Positions 17,455-25,494 of a stretch of DNA of 31,286 nt are shown piece by piece. The notes below the pieces were generated by a model. That model was given only the letters and a program-made list of their open reading frames with translations, made no database searches and was not told where the DNA came from. Source of the DNA: Chloroflexota bacterium. Lineage in GTDB: Bacteria > Chloroflexota > Ktedonobacteria > Ktedonobacterales > Ktedonobacteraceae. The number at the start of each line of letters is the position of its first letter. The stretch's first letter is position 1. The DNA lies in assembly GCA_005879655.1 (NCBI GenBank), contig VBJK01000485.1:1-31286 (forward strand), in the 5' to 3' direction. Position numbers and translations under genes: made by a program.

Positions 17455-18126
17455 ATGCGTAATTGGTCCATTATCCCAGGTCGGACAGACTATGCACAGC
17501 GGTTACAGACGATGTATACCCAACTGGCCACGTCATGGGAGAGAGTTTATCGGCAAGTTTTCTGGCTGGCTGACGGAAGTCGCAACGTCGAGCGTATCTC
17601 AAAACTTCTGCACAAGCCCGCCGACAAGATTGAGCAGGTTATCGATGATCTACTGGTCAGCGGTTACATCAAGGTTAATTCAGGGGAAAAGGAATTGGCT
17701 ATGAATCCCGTTCTCTTAAAACAGAGCTTTCAAATGGTCACTCCGCATAGAGAGGAGTTTGCTAGGCGTTTTTATGCTCTACTTTTTGAGCAATATCCAC
17801 AGTTGCGCTCGCTTTTTCCGTCTTCCGAGGCGAGCATGAGGAAGCAGGAAACGTCGCTTATCTCAACGCTAGCGGTAGTGGTGGCTGGTGTGGAGCGCGG
17901 AGACAACATGGCCGAAGTGATTCGCTCATTGGGTGAACGCCATGCTCGCTATGGGGCGCAGGCGGCGTACTACCCTATCGTCGGTAAACTGCTCATCCAC
18001 ACGTTTCAGGATTTTCTCGGTGATGCCTTTACGCCGCAGATGAAAGCTGCGTGGACGCAAGCATATGAGATCATTAGTGCCGAGATGCTCAAGGGTGCCG
18101 ATCGGGCGACCCACGTCACACAATAG
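17455..18126 (+). CDS. winged-helix/globin fusion protein
   Basis: A 223-residue soluble protein. Residues about 30-76 form a winged-helix-like domain (VFWLADGSRNVERISKLLHK and IEQVIDDLLVSGYIKV). Residues 84-213 are a globin close to Vitreoscilla-type/flavohaemoglobin globins: Tyr107 at B10 in RFYALLFEQYPQLRSLF, Phe121 at CD1, Gln131 at the likely E7, proximal His163 in LGERHARYG, then YYPIVGKLLIHTFQDFLGDA. Tyr-B10 with Gln-E7 is the pocket of O2-binding, NO-dioxygenating globins. There is no reductase domain. The start is the ATG after GAAAGGGG; an upstream ATG at 17431 lacks one. It follows NOS on the same strand and precedes a protein sharing the same winged-helix domain, so it may remove or sense NO (inference). 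Confidence 0.87.
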   Translation: MRNWSIIPGRTDYAQRLQTMYTQLATSWERVYRQVFWLADGSRNVERISKLLHKPADKIEQVIDDLLVSGYIKVNSGEKELAMNPVLLKQSFQMVTPHREEFARRFYALLFEQYPQLRSLFPSSEASMRKQETSLISTLAVVVAGVERGDNMAEVIRSLGERHARYGAQAAYYPIVGKLLIHTFQDFLGDAFTPQMKAAWTQAYEIISAEMLKGADRATHVTQ

Positions 18127-18243
18127 TTATTGTCTGTCCAGCAGAGCAGACCTCTCCCTGAGGTTGGCATGCAGTCTGTAGTATAGAGCAGGTATGAAGA
18201 AGGGTGTCAATACACTTCTCTGCTTCATTGGGGGTAAAATCAG

Positions 18244-19200
18244 ATGGAATACAGTCCGGCTGCAAAGCTTCAAGTCAACTTAAACGACTTTTCGAGCCTG
18301 TTGTGGATACTGAAGTCTGCTCGGCACAGTGGGAGCGTGCGCATTGAGCTACAAGCTGTCGATGAGGCGCAGACGGAGGAGCCATGGCGGGCACACCTCT
18401 TACTGGTTGACGGCGAGGTCGCCTCTTGTCTCTGGCTACACAGTCTGGGCCAGCGTAAGTTACTCTGGCATCTGGAGTCATCATCCACGCCAAGACAAGC
18501 GAGGCTCTCCAATCCACCTACGCTTGCGGGCCTATCGCCCAGTCCTTCCCCCGCGCCCACTGGACCCATAGGCCCGCAGGCCACAACCGATCCTTTGCCT
18601 GATCCCCGCCCTGCTCCCCCTTTTCAGGCGCGGCCCCGTGGTACAACAAATCCATTATCTGCCCCGCGCCTGCTCCCCAATCTACCAAACCGCTCGCACG
18701 GGGGTACAGAACCACTCTCAGAGCCTGGTCTGCCGGGAGACATTCAGGCACAGATGGAGCCACGCCCCACAAGCAATCAGCCAGCTGCACACCATCTGCC
18801 GCCGAGTCCACAAGCTAGCCTGCGCCCAATCATGGACCAGTTGTCTGATCCGGGCTTTCCGAGAACTCATCAGACTGGGCCACGCCCCACCATACATTCT
18901 CCGTCCGAGCAGTACCTGACTGGAAGCCTGTCTTCTGCCGCCCCACGCTCTGTGACACCACAGCCAAGCACTTCTACACCCGGCAATCTGGCACCGCCAA
19001 CGATTGCGCAGATTCCTTACCGCATTGCACCCACTGGCCAGGACACGAGTGCATGGTCACGCAAGCATAGACGCGTCTTCGCATTGATTGACGGAACAAA
19101 GAGCGTAGCTCAGATCGCCGATATGCTCGGTCTACCGCCTGTAATGGTCGAACAAGTTGTCGCTGATCTGCTCTCATGGGGGACTATTGTGTGTATTTAG
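18244..19200 (+). CDS. PATAN (DUF4388-like) protein with Pro-rich repeats and C-terminal winged helix
   Basis: A 318-residue cytoplasmic protein in three parts. Residues about 8-78 resemble a PATAN/DUF4388 domain (LNDFSSLLWILKSARHSGSV, HLLLVDGEVASCLW, RKLLWHLE), a module tied to signalling and motility regulators. Residues 114-227 are a Pro-rich linker of about five and a half 20-21-residue repeats beginning TTDPLPDP, TTNPLSAP, TEPLSEPG and so on. Residues 277-318 form a winged-helix module, RVFALIDGTKSVAQIADMLG to WGTIVCI, similar to that in the globin protein 117 nt upstream. The shared domain and short gap suggest one operon and a joint role. GGGGT lies 9 nt before the ATG. Biochemical function is unknown. 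Confidence 0.75.
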   Translation: MEYSPAAKLQVNLNDFSSLLWILKSARHSGSVRIELQAVDEAQTEEPWRAHLLLVDGEVASCLWLHSLGQRKLLWHLESSSTPRQARLSNPPTLAGLSPSPSPAPTGPIGPQATTDPLPDPRPAPPFQARPRGTTNPLSAPRLLPNLPNRSHGGTEPLSEPGLPGDIQAQMEPRPTSNQPAAHHLPPSPQASLRPIMDQLSDPGFPRTHQTGPRPTIHSPSEQYLTGSLSSAAPRSVTPQPSTSTPGNLAPPTIAQIPYRIAPTGQDTSAWSRKHRRVFALIDGTKSVAQIADMLGLPPVMVEQVVADLLSWGTIVCI

Positions 19201-19350
19201 CTGAGCGACGTTTCTCAGCGCTAGATATTTTTGCTACCTCAACGCCAGCAACGAAGTGGGCGCTTTGACACGGCAAGTTCGTCTTATCGCTGGTATTACA
19301 GTGCGATAGTCAAAAATGTATAACTGTTCTTTACTCTATCAAAGAGACAC

Positions 19351-19827
19351 TTATACGCTTCGTTCGTTATGTACTTCGGATGGGTGCGGCTGAGACTGTC
19401 TCTCGTAGTGTTCCTGTTGAGTATCGGGATGGTAAGTTGTTCTTGGTGCAGGTGGTTGCGCTGTTCTCAGGCGAGAAGCAATATCATGTGCGCCGCATTG
19501 ACGCATGAGACCGAGAGCCTGCTCAGGGTTAGTAACGGCTTTAAGAAGGACAATACTGCGACCGGCATCGAGTTCGCTTTGGTAGTTGTGTGCATCCTGT
19601 TCCGGCACGCCCATCCTCATCCAATCATCAGCCGAGTTAGTACTGGTAGATGCTTGGCCGGTAAACAAACTTTTCAGATTCTCGGTAAAGCTATTCGTGC
19701 CGCGCACCACTAACCTGATCTGGTCATAGCTATAGCCAGCCCCACGAAGCTTATCGATGGCTTGATTGGCAGCGTCACGGTCGGCAAAGACGGCGATCAA
19801 CGTTGAGCGTTCAGTTGTGGTAGTCAT
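19351..19827 (-). CDS. general stress protein, YflT/17M-like domain
   Basis: A 158-residue cytoplasmic protein. Residues 8-110 fit the YflT (general stress protein 17M) domain: LIAVFADRDAANQAIDKLRG followed by GYSYDQIRLVVRG, then GVPEQDAHNYQSELDAGRSI and a strand IVLLKA. The tail after about 120 is Pro/Gln/His-rich and probably disordered. The start is the ATG after AAAGGAGAAG; the upstream ATGs overlap the ribosome site. Members of this family are stress-induced in Bacillus, but their activity is unknown. It stands alone, convergent with the PATAN gene. Confidence 0.8.
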   Translation of the reverse strand: MTTTTERSTLIAVFADRDAANQAIDKLRGAGYSYDQIRLVVRGTNSFTENLKSLFTGQASTSTNSADDWMRMGVPEQDAHNYQSELDAGRSIVLLKAVTNPEQALGLMRQCGAHDIASRLRTAQPPAPRTTYHPDTQQEHYERQSQPHPSEVHNERSV

Positions 19828-20010
19828 ACGTAGTTCTTCTCCTTTCATCATTGAGCATTTATCTTCTTCTCTTCACGCAGTTAATCCTCACATCTATGAA
19901 GCTCTTCATCGATGACTCTCTGATGTGATGTTGAGGGGAGAGATGTAATTGCTTCAGCTTTTTCTCTCTGAGACCCCTCCTAGATGTACACGCACAAGTT
20001 GCGTGGAAAG

Positions 20011-20633
20011 TTACGTGGGGAGTGGCGATGAAGTAAGATCTCGCAAGGATTGCCCTTCCCCCACCACATCCAACACCACATCCGTCACCTCCGGCATATA
20101 CGGCACCACCCCCAACAACGGCGCTCTCCCCCAACACCGCAACGCATCAGCATTCGTCTGTACCGCAATATCATCAATTGCCTGAGTATGATTCAAGACA
20201 ATACCAATAACCTGGCTGCGCTCGCGTGCAACCGTAACAGTCAACGCTGTATGATTGATCGTACCCAATTTATTACAAGCCACCACCAGGATTGGCAGAC
20301 CTAATGCCACCGCCATATCATGCATCGTATGCTGCGCCGTCAGCGGCACCAGCAACCCACCAGCGCCCTCTACTAATACATAGTCATGCTGCGTGAGCAA
20401 CTGCTCATAACAGGAGTCACTACCTCCGGTGGCGCAGTACAGCCAGAAATGCGGCGCAGGAACAGAGCATCCTGGGGGGCAAGCTGATCACCTTCACGCG
20501 GACAGCCCGTCTCTACAGGCTTCATCACACCCACACGCAGACCCTGCTTACGCAGTATCCGCGCTAGTAATCCCGTGACGACGGTCTTGCCTACCCCAGT
20601 ATCTGTCCCAGTAACGAACAGTCCTTTACTCAT
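20011..20633 (-). pseudogene. bioD: dethiobiotin synthetase, broken by internal deletion
   Basis: BioD makes dethiobiotin from DAPA, CO2 and ATP. The N-terminal frame (from 20633) has the P-loop GTDTGVGKT and MKPVETGC, DALFLRRISGC, then loses frame after PPEVVTP (about residue 74) and stops. The other frame resumes with YEQLLTQHDYVLVEGAGGLL, then ILVVACNKLGTINHTALTV, VIGIVLNH and LLGVVPYMPEV. Together about 205 residues remain of the roughly 225-240 usual, and the segment normally reading like YRFAPPLAPAVAAE to the next helix (about 30-35 residues) is missing at 20408-20415. The resumed frame has only a TTG start and lacks the P-loop, so activity is unlikely; another bioD or salvage would be needed. 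It is the last gene of the bioF-bioA-bioD unit. Confidence 0.86.
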
Positions 20634-20635
20634 GT

Positions 20636-20696
20636 TAACTCTTTAGCAAGGGAAAAGAGGCTCGATATGGTGTCTACAATCATAACTCTTTAGCAA
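20636..20696. repeat. 14-nt direct repeat spanning the bioA end and bioD leader
   Basis: TAACTCTTTAGCAA occurs at 20636-20649, just before the bioD start, and at 20683-20696, covering the end of bioA, exactly 47 nt apart. It looks like a small duplication of the bioA 3' end that supplies the bioD leader. Confidence 0.7.
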
Positions 20697-22059
20697 CAGT
20701 ACAAAGCGCATCATAGGTGACATCTAACAAGATCTGTAGCTCTTCCTTCGTGATGACCAGCGGCGGCATGATGACGAGGACATCAGCTAAAGGACGTACG
20801 ATTACACCCCGGCGACGTGCCTCTTTGACTACGCGTACCGCTACTTTCTCTCTGGCCGGAAATGGCTCATGTGTGGCTTGGTCGCGCACAAGTTCGATAC
20901 CAACCATGAACCCGCATTGCCGGATATCTCCTACCAATGGACATTGCTTGAAACGCTTTAATCCTTGCCTCAGCAATGCTATCTTGTGCTGAAGTCGTGA
21001 GAGCGTCTGATCTTGCTCAAAAAGGTCGAGATTGGCAAGCGCTGCGGTACAGGCAAGGGGATTACCTGTGTAAGTATGACCATGATAGAATGTCCTCTTC
21101 TGCTCAACCGAACCAAGGAATGCTCGATAAATCTCTTCGGTCGTCAGGGTGGCCGCTAATGGTAGATACCCGCCAGTGATCCCCTTACCGACTGCCATCA
21201 GGTCTGGCGCGATACCCTCATGTTCACAGGCAAACATTCTGCCCGTCTTGCCAAAGCCTGTCGCCACTTCATCGACGATAAAGAGTACCTGATGGCGTTT
21301 GGCAATCTCCCATACGGCACGTGTATACCCGGCAGGATACACAAGTATACCAGCAGCCCCCTGTACCAGTGGTTCCATCACTACTGCCGCTAGCTCTTCA
21401 GCATGGGTGGCAATGATACGCTCGACCTCGTCCAGACAGGCAAAATGACACTCTGGATACGATTTATGCAGGTGACAACGATAACAGTAGGCTCCTGGAG
21501 TCTGGACTATAGGAAATAAAAGCTGATGATAGACCTGCTGGTAAATTTCAATTCCACCGACACTCATAGCGCCTACTGTATCACCATGATATGCGCTGTG
21601 TAACGAGAAAAATTTGGTTTTGCGCGGTTGAGGCGATGCGCATTGCTGCCAATATTGAAAGGCAATTTTTAGCGCGATCTCCATGGCTGCGGCCCCGGTA
21701 TCCGAATAGAAGACGCGCGTGAGTTCACCAGGGGCGAGGCGCACCAGCCGTTGAGCAAACTCAATGGCGCTTGGGTGAGTCAGGCCAAGGAATGTACTGT
21801 GTGCAACCAGCTCAAGCTGAGCGGCAATAGCCTGATTGATCTCCTGCCGCCGGTGTCCATGAACATTTACCCATAACGATGAAATACCATCTAGATAGCG
21901 CTTGCCTTCAATATCGATGAGATAGCAACCCTCCGCACGTTCGATGATAAGCTGAGCTTCTGCTTCCCAGTCTTGTTGTTGTGTAAAAGGATGCCAGAGA
22001 TACTGTTTATCAGCCTGTTCAAGTTGCCTACGCGCAAAAAATCGTGCTTCCTGTTCCAT
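20680..22059 (-). CDS. bioA: adenosylmethionine-8-amino-7-oxononanoate aminotransferase
   Basis: PLP enzyme that turns KAPA into DAPA with SAM as amino donor. The 459-residue length is usual. Signatures are YLWHPFTQQQDW near the start, GHRRQEINQAIAAQL, YSDTGAAAMEIALKIAFQYW, SAYHGDTVGAMSVGG, the cofactor Asp in FIVDEVATGFGKTGRMFACE and Lys292 in AVGKGITGGYLPLAATLT. A Cys cluster (CYRC and then ECHFAC, residues 192-208) is seen in many non-proteobacterial BioA proteins. AGGGA lies 6 nt before the ATG. It follows bioF with a 156-nt gap holding two REP-like hairpins, and precedes bioD by 46 nt. Confidence 0.95.
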   Translation of the reverse strand: MEQEARFFARRQLEQADKQYLWHPFTQQQDWEAEAQLIIERAEGCYLIDIEGKRYLDGISSLWVNVHGHRRQEINQAIAAQLELVAHSTFLGLTHPSAIEFAQRLVRLAPGELTRVFYSDTGAAAMEIALKIAFQYWQQCASPQPRKTKFFSLHSAYHGDTVGAMSVGGIEIYQQVYHQLLFPIVQTPGAYCYRCHLHKSYPECHFACLDEVERIIATHAEELAAVVMEPLVQGAAGILVYPAGYTRAVWEIAKRHQVLFIVDEVATGFGKTGRMFACEHEGIAPDLMAVGKGITGGYLPLAATLTTEEIYRAFLGSVEQKRTFYHGHTYTGNPLACTAALANLDLFEQDQTLSRLQHKIALLRQGLKRFKQCPLVGDIRQCGFMVGIELVRDQATHEPFPAREKVAVRVVKEARRRGVIVRPLADVLVIMPPLVITKEELQILLDVTYDALCTVAKEL

Positions 22060-22103
22060 GATAATTCCCTATTTTTTGATAGGGAGAAGCTCCCTGTACT
22101 TTA

Positions 22104-22173
22104 GTGCAATAAATTGCACAGCTACGGGGAGATTGTCACTGCTTTCGGCGCAATAAATTGCGCAGCTACGGGT
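22104..22173 (-). repeat. two REP-like palindromes between bioF and bioA
   Basis: One copy has the palindrome GTGCAATAAATTGCAC (22104-22119), the other GCGCAATAAATTGCGC (22148-22163); both are followed by AGCTACGGG. The first differs from the common form by a paired C-to-T and G-to-A change that keeps the stem, as expected if the hairpin matters. They sit in the bioF-bioA gap and may tune message stability or end transcription. Confidence 0.85.
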
Positions 22174-22215
22174 GATCTTCTCCTTTATTGCGAGTCCACT
22201 ATATAAGACGTTTTT

Positions 22216-23409
22216 TTACCCTATTATTCCAAATTTTCTCCCCACATCTTCAAATGTACTGAGCGCATAGTGTAAGTCACCCTGCGTATGCGTAGCCATC
22301 AGACTGGTCCGAATACGCGACGTGCCAGGCGGTACGGTCGGCGGACGTATGGCTACGGCAAATACACCTTGAGCCAATAGCTGCTGAGCCATCTCTAATG
22401 CCAAAGCTGCATCACCAATTAGTATAGGTATGATGTGTGTCTGGGAGGTAAGCGTGTTAAAGCCAAGCTGTTGCAAACCCTGGCGGAAAAAGGTTGCTTT
22501 CGTCTGAAGTTGTTCAACAAGCTCAGGCTCCTGTTCTAGTATATCGAGGGCGGCTAGCGATGCTGCAATGACCGGCGGGGGAAGAGCTGTGGTGAAAATA
22601 AAATTGCGCGCTGTGTTGATAAGATAGTCCTTTACCAGTTGAGGACCAGTCACGAACGCGCCAAAACTGCCCAATGCCTTGCTCAATGTGCTGATGGCAA
22701 CCACCGCCTCATACTCGATCTCCAGTTGAGCCACCAGACCTCGCCCTGCGGGTCCAATACAGCCTGTAGCGTGGGCTTCATCGACGACCAGTAGAGCGTC
22801 GTATTGAGTACAGAGGCGAGCTATCTCTCGTAAAGGTGCCAGATCGCCATCCATGCTGAAGACTGTATCTGTCACTACCAGGATAGTCCTCTGCCGCCCC
22901 GTCTGTACTGCCGCTGCGAGCAACTCTGCAAGGGCCGCTACATTGCAGTGAGGAAAAACTTTACATTCCGCACGGCTTAGACGACAGCCATCAATAATAC
23001 TGGCATGATTCAGTTCGTCACTCAAGATCAGGTCGCCCGCCTGACTTAGCGAGGAGATGACACCGACATTGGCGGTATAGCCGCTGTTGAAGAGTAATGC
23101 ACTCTCGGCATGTTTGAAGCTAGCCAGTCGAGCTTCCAAGAGCTTATGGCGCTTACTGTCACCTGCAATAAGTCGGGATGAGCCAGCTCCCCAGCCATCT
23201 GCTTGTGCAGCCGCGCTTGCGGCTGCCTGTAATACGGGACGGGTTGCCAGGCCCAGATAGTTATTGGAACTGAGGTTAAGAACTTTGTGTCCCTCCACTT
23301 CTATCCAGGTTGCGGCTCCTGCGGAGACTGTCCGCAATTGACGGTAGAGGTGCTGGCTATGCACAAGGTCTAGCCGTTGGCGCATGAATTGTAGGGCTTT
23401 CTGCTCCAT
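22216..23409 (-). CDS. bioF: 8-amino-7-oxononanoate synthase
   Basis: PLP enzyme of the alpha-oxoamine synthase family that joins pimeloyl-ACP/CoA and alanine into KAPA, the first dedicated biotin step seen here. From the ATG at 23409 it is 397 residues; a TTG four codons upstream is possible and neither has a strong ribosome site. Signatures are VLNLSSNNYLGLATRP, GWGAGSSRLIAGDSKRHKLL, ILSDELNHASIIDGCRLS, DTVFSMDGDLAPL, VVDEAHATGCIGPAGRGLV and the PLP Lys244 in AISTLSKALGSFGAFVTG. The paralogue glycine C-acetyltransferase (kbl) is close in sequence, but linkage to bioA and bioD favours bioF. REP-like repeats lie on both sides, so promoter and leader are embedded in them. Confidence 0.92.
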   Translation of the reverse strand: MEQKALQFMRQRLDLVHSQHLYRQLRTVSAGAATWIEVEGHKVLNLSSNNYLGLATRPVLQAAASAAAQADGWGAGSSRLIAGDSKRHKLLEARLASFKHAESALLFNSGYTANVGVISSLSQAGDLILSDELNHASIIDGCRLSRAECKVFPHCNVAALAELLAAAVQTGRQRTILVVTDTVFSMDGDLAPLREIARLCTQYDALLVVDEAHATGCIGPAGRGLVAQLEIEYEAVVAISTLSKALGSFGAFVTGPQLVKDYLINTARNFIFTTALPPPVIAASLAALDILEQEPELVEQLQTKATFFRQGLQQLGFNTLTSQTHIIPILIGDAALALEMAQQLLAQGVFAVAIRPPTVPPGTSRIRTSLMATHTQGDLHYALSTFEDVGRKFGIIG

Positions 23410-23436
23410 GGAACCATGCAAGATCTCTCTAGCAAT

Positions 23437-23633
23437 GTGTCCAGATCGTAGTTGCGCAATTTATTGCGCTACGCCTGCCGATCATCCCCATAGCCGCACA
23501 ATTTATTGCGCCTGTTTTCTTTTCTCATGTATCTGCTATAATTTATTGCACAACTACAATCTGGACACGTTGCAAAAAATGTCTCTGGCGCAATACCTTG
23601 CACAGCTACGACCTGGACACGTTGCAAAAAATG
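23437..23633. repeat. REP-like cluster upstream of bioF, with CTGGACAC-tailed variants
   Basis: Four copies: GTAG-first at 23448-23469 and about 23490-23512, CTAC-last at about 23539-23560 and 23586-23609. Three carry an extra outer block CTGGACAC (or its reverse GTGTCCAG) beyond the GTAG/CTAC, and two of these share a 21-nt direct repeat (23561-23581 and 23613-23633) beginning CTGGACACGTTGC. The outer copies face each other as an inverted pair of about 40 nt. The stretch begins 28 nt upstream of the bioF start and ends near the TnpB remnant. Confidence 0.8.
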
Positions 23634-23777
23634 ACGCGCACCCTGCAACGGGCTTTTTTTCTTCGACCACCATACTATACCACCCGTAGGGCAAAACAAG
23701 CGATCATAGAGCGCCTTTATTTTGCAAGGTTCCTTTGGTGTGCAGGCATGGCTGACATGGTTGCAACTCCTCGCTTG

Positions 23778-24209
23778 GCGCTAGAGGAAGGGATAAGCCT
23801 ACTGATCGTTGGGAAGAACCCGTTGTGGAAACAGGAAGTTGAGCTAGGGAAGAAGAATAACCAGCATTTTGTGCAGATACCGCATGCACGCTTTATTGAC
23901 ATGGTGCGCGACAAAGGGAAGCTAGTAGGGATAGAGGTGAGAGAGCAGGAAGAGAGCTACACCAGCAAAGCAAGTGCACTTGACCTAGACAAGATCCCGA
24001 CCTATGATCCCAAACGCACCGAGAAACCGACCTTCTCAGGCAAACGTGAGAAACGTGGTCTCTACCGTGCTAAAAATGGACGACGCATTAATGCCGATGT
24101 GAACGGCAGTATGAACATTATGTGTAAAGCAATCCCAAATTCCTACGGGCATGGGATAGAGGCGCTTTTTGCAGTAGCGCCAGGACGGTTGCCAGTACAA
24201 GGGCGCTGA
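23778..24209 (+). pseudogene. tnpB: TnpB / IS605 OrfB C-terminal remnant
   Basis: The frame carries the C-terminal 143 residues of an IS200/IS605-family TnpB (RNA-guided nuclease): ISLLIVGKNPLWKQEVELGK, KNNQHFVQIPHARFIDM, then the RuvC-II Glu in EQEESYTSKAS, KREKRGLYRAKNGRRINADV with the RuvC-III Asp in INADVNGSMNI. The N-terminal two thirds, with the helix-turn-helix and the RuvC-I Asp, is missing; upstream in-frame sequence is unrelated. The usual CxxC zinc finger before the last RuvC motif is absent, as in the GKNPLWKQE subgroup. No tnpA is present. A short dyad (CGAACT/AGTTCG, 24227-24245) lies just after the stop and could belong to the right end. Confidence 0.86.
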
Positions 24210-24235
24210 CTAAGACGGCTTCCGTACGAACTGAT

Positions 24236-25249
24236 CTATAGTTCGCTCTGGATTGGATACTGTGTTCTGGACAGCGCAATCACGTTGTTGCTGAGTGAGC
24301 TAGTGCTGGGGATCTTCATCTCAGTAATCGGGATATAACCAAGTTGCTGTGCCAGTTTCTGCGCGGGTGGTGTGAACATGAAATCCAAATATTTAGAAAT
24401 AAGAGCATTAGAGTCACCAAGGGTATACATATGCTCATAGCTCCAATATGCATAATGGCCATTGGCAATGTTTTCATGTGTTGGCTGATAGTTATCGATT
24501 GCTACAGCACGAACGCTAGAGTCGAGCACCGAAAGTGCTAAATAGCCAATTCCTCCAGGAGTCTGAGCAACAGTATCGCGTACCGCAGTGGAAGAGTCCG
24601 TTTTTAGCAATTTTCCTTTCTCATCGCGCCCGCCAAGAATGTACTTGCGGAAGGTGGCGCGTGTGCCCGATGTAGAGGGGCGTACCACTGGCACAATAGT
24701 TCTATCTGGACCTCCTAACTGGCTCCAATTGTGGAGCTTACCCGTCGAAAAAATATCAATAATCTGCTGGGAAGTCAAAGAAGGGATATGGACCTCTGGG
24801 TTCACCACCATAGTAAAAGGGATGACACAAATGATGTGGTCAGTCAGGTTAGGATCAGGATAAATAGCGGGGTCTGCATACACATCGGAGTCTCCAATAT
24901 CTGCTTGGTGGCTAGTTACCGCATTAAGACCTTGCAAGCTCCCTCCCCCTTGTACATCGATGTGCACCTGGGGATACTGTTTCTGGAACAGGTCACGCAC
25001 AACACTGGCTAAGGGCTGGAGCGCAGTAGAGCCTACTATTAAGAGATGACCACTGAGTTCATGGGTGTCCGGTCCTGTACAACCCGTGAGAAGCTGCATA
25101 ATTAGCAAGCTCATCAGCAAGATTGCCATGCTACGTGTCGTTTGTATGTACCCTTGTAGGTACATGTGATGTGGAAGAAATATGGTTTTCACAACTATTT
25201 CCTTGAAAAACCTCTCTGCTACTTTGGGCGAGATCAAAAATTTGGACAT
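24236..25249 (-). CDS. PstS-like phosphate-binding lipoprotein
   Basis: Periplasmic-binding-like lipoprotein of the PstS family, which hands phosphate to a PstCAB importer. Lipobox LLTGC has Cys57 (the ATG at 25249 with AGGAG 10 nt upstream is used; a Met29 start would give a more usual signal length but has no ribosome site). Ligand-pocket segments are LLIVGSTALQPLASVVRDLF, IDVQGGGSLQGLNAVTSHQADIGDSD, VVRPSTSGTRATFRKYILGG and TPGGIGYLALSVLDSSVRAV. The gene looks whole at 337 residues. No pstC, pstA, pstB or phoB is in the window, so it may be a stand-alone paralogue. It diverges from the FHA gene over a 245-nt gap with no clear Pho box. Confidence 0.87.
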   Translation of the reverse strand: MSKFLISPKVAERFFKEIVVKTIFLPHHMYLQGYIQTTRSMAILLMSLLIMQLLTGCTGPDTHELSGHLLIVGSTALQPLASVVRDLFQKQYPQVHIDVQGGGSLQGLNAVTSHQADIGDSDVYADPAIYPDPNLTDHIICVIPFTMVVNPEVHIPSLTSQQIIDIFSTGKLHNWSQLGGPDRTIVPVVRPSTSGTRATFRKYILGGRDEKGKLLKTDSSTAVRDTVAQTPGGIGYLALSVLDSSVRAVAIDNYQPTHENIANGHYAYWSYEHMYTLGDSNALISKYLDFMFTPPAQKLAQQLGYIPITEMKIPSTSSLSNNVIALSRTQYPIQSEL

Positions 25250-25494
25250 GAGGGCATGACTCCTGTTCCATTTATGTCTTAGAAGTTTTAAGCGACCTTT
25301 AAATCAGACCATTCGAGCTATGCATTTTTACTTAATGTCATGTTAAAACGGTGAAGCTGCTCAAAACCTCACCTTCCCTTTCTGAAAAATTCTTCTAGAA
25401 GTCCCATATGTTTGCATAAAAATGATGCACAATGATATTATTAGGCTGGGAAAACACTTTCCTCTGTGAAGGGGAGGGGAAGACGACAATCAGT

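Noticed and set aside
19201..19240. Hairpin TAGC-TGAG/CTCAG-GCTA after the PATAN gene
   Set aside because: Imperfect stem with only a short T-run; too weak to call as a terminator.
23704..23914. Minus-strand frames opposite the TnpB remnant
   Set aside because: Shadows of the TnpB coding strand with no product of their own.
25250..25431. Possible Pho box upstream of the PstS-like gene (TTTAAG/TTTAAA steps near 25285-25305)
   Set aside because: The repeat is too loose and AT-rich to tell from chance.
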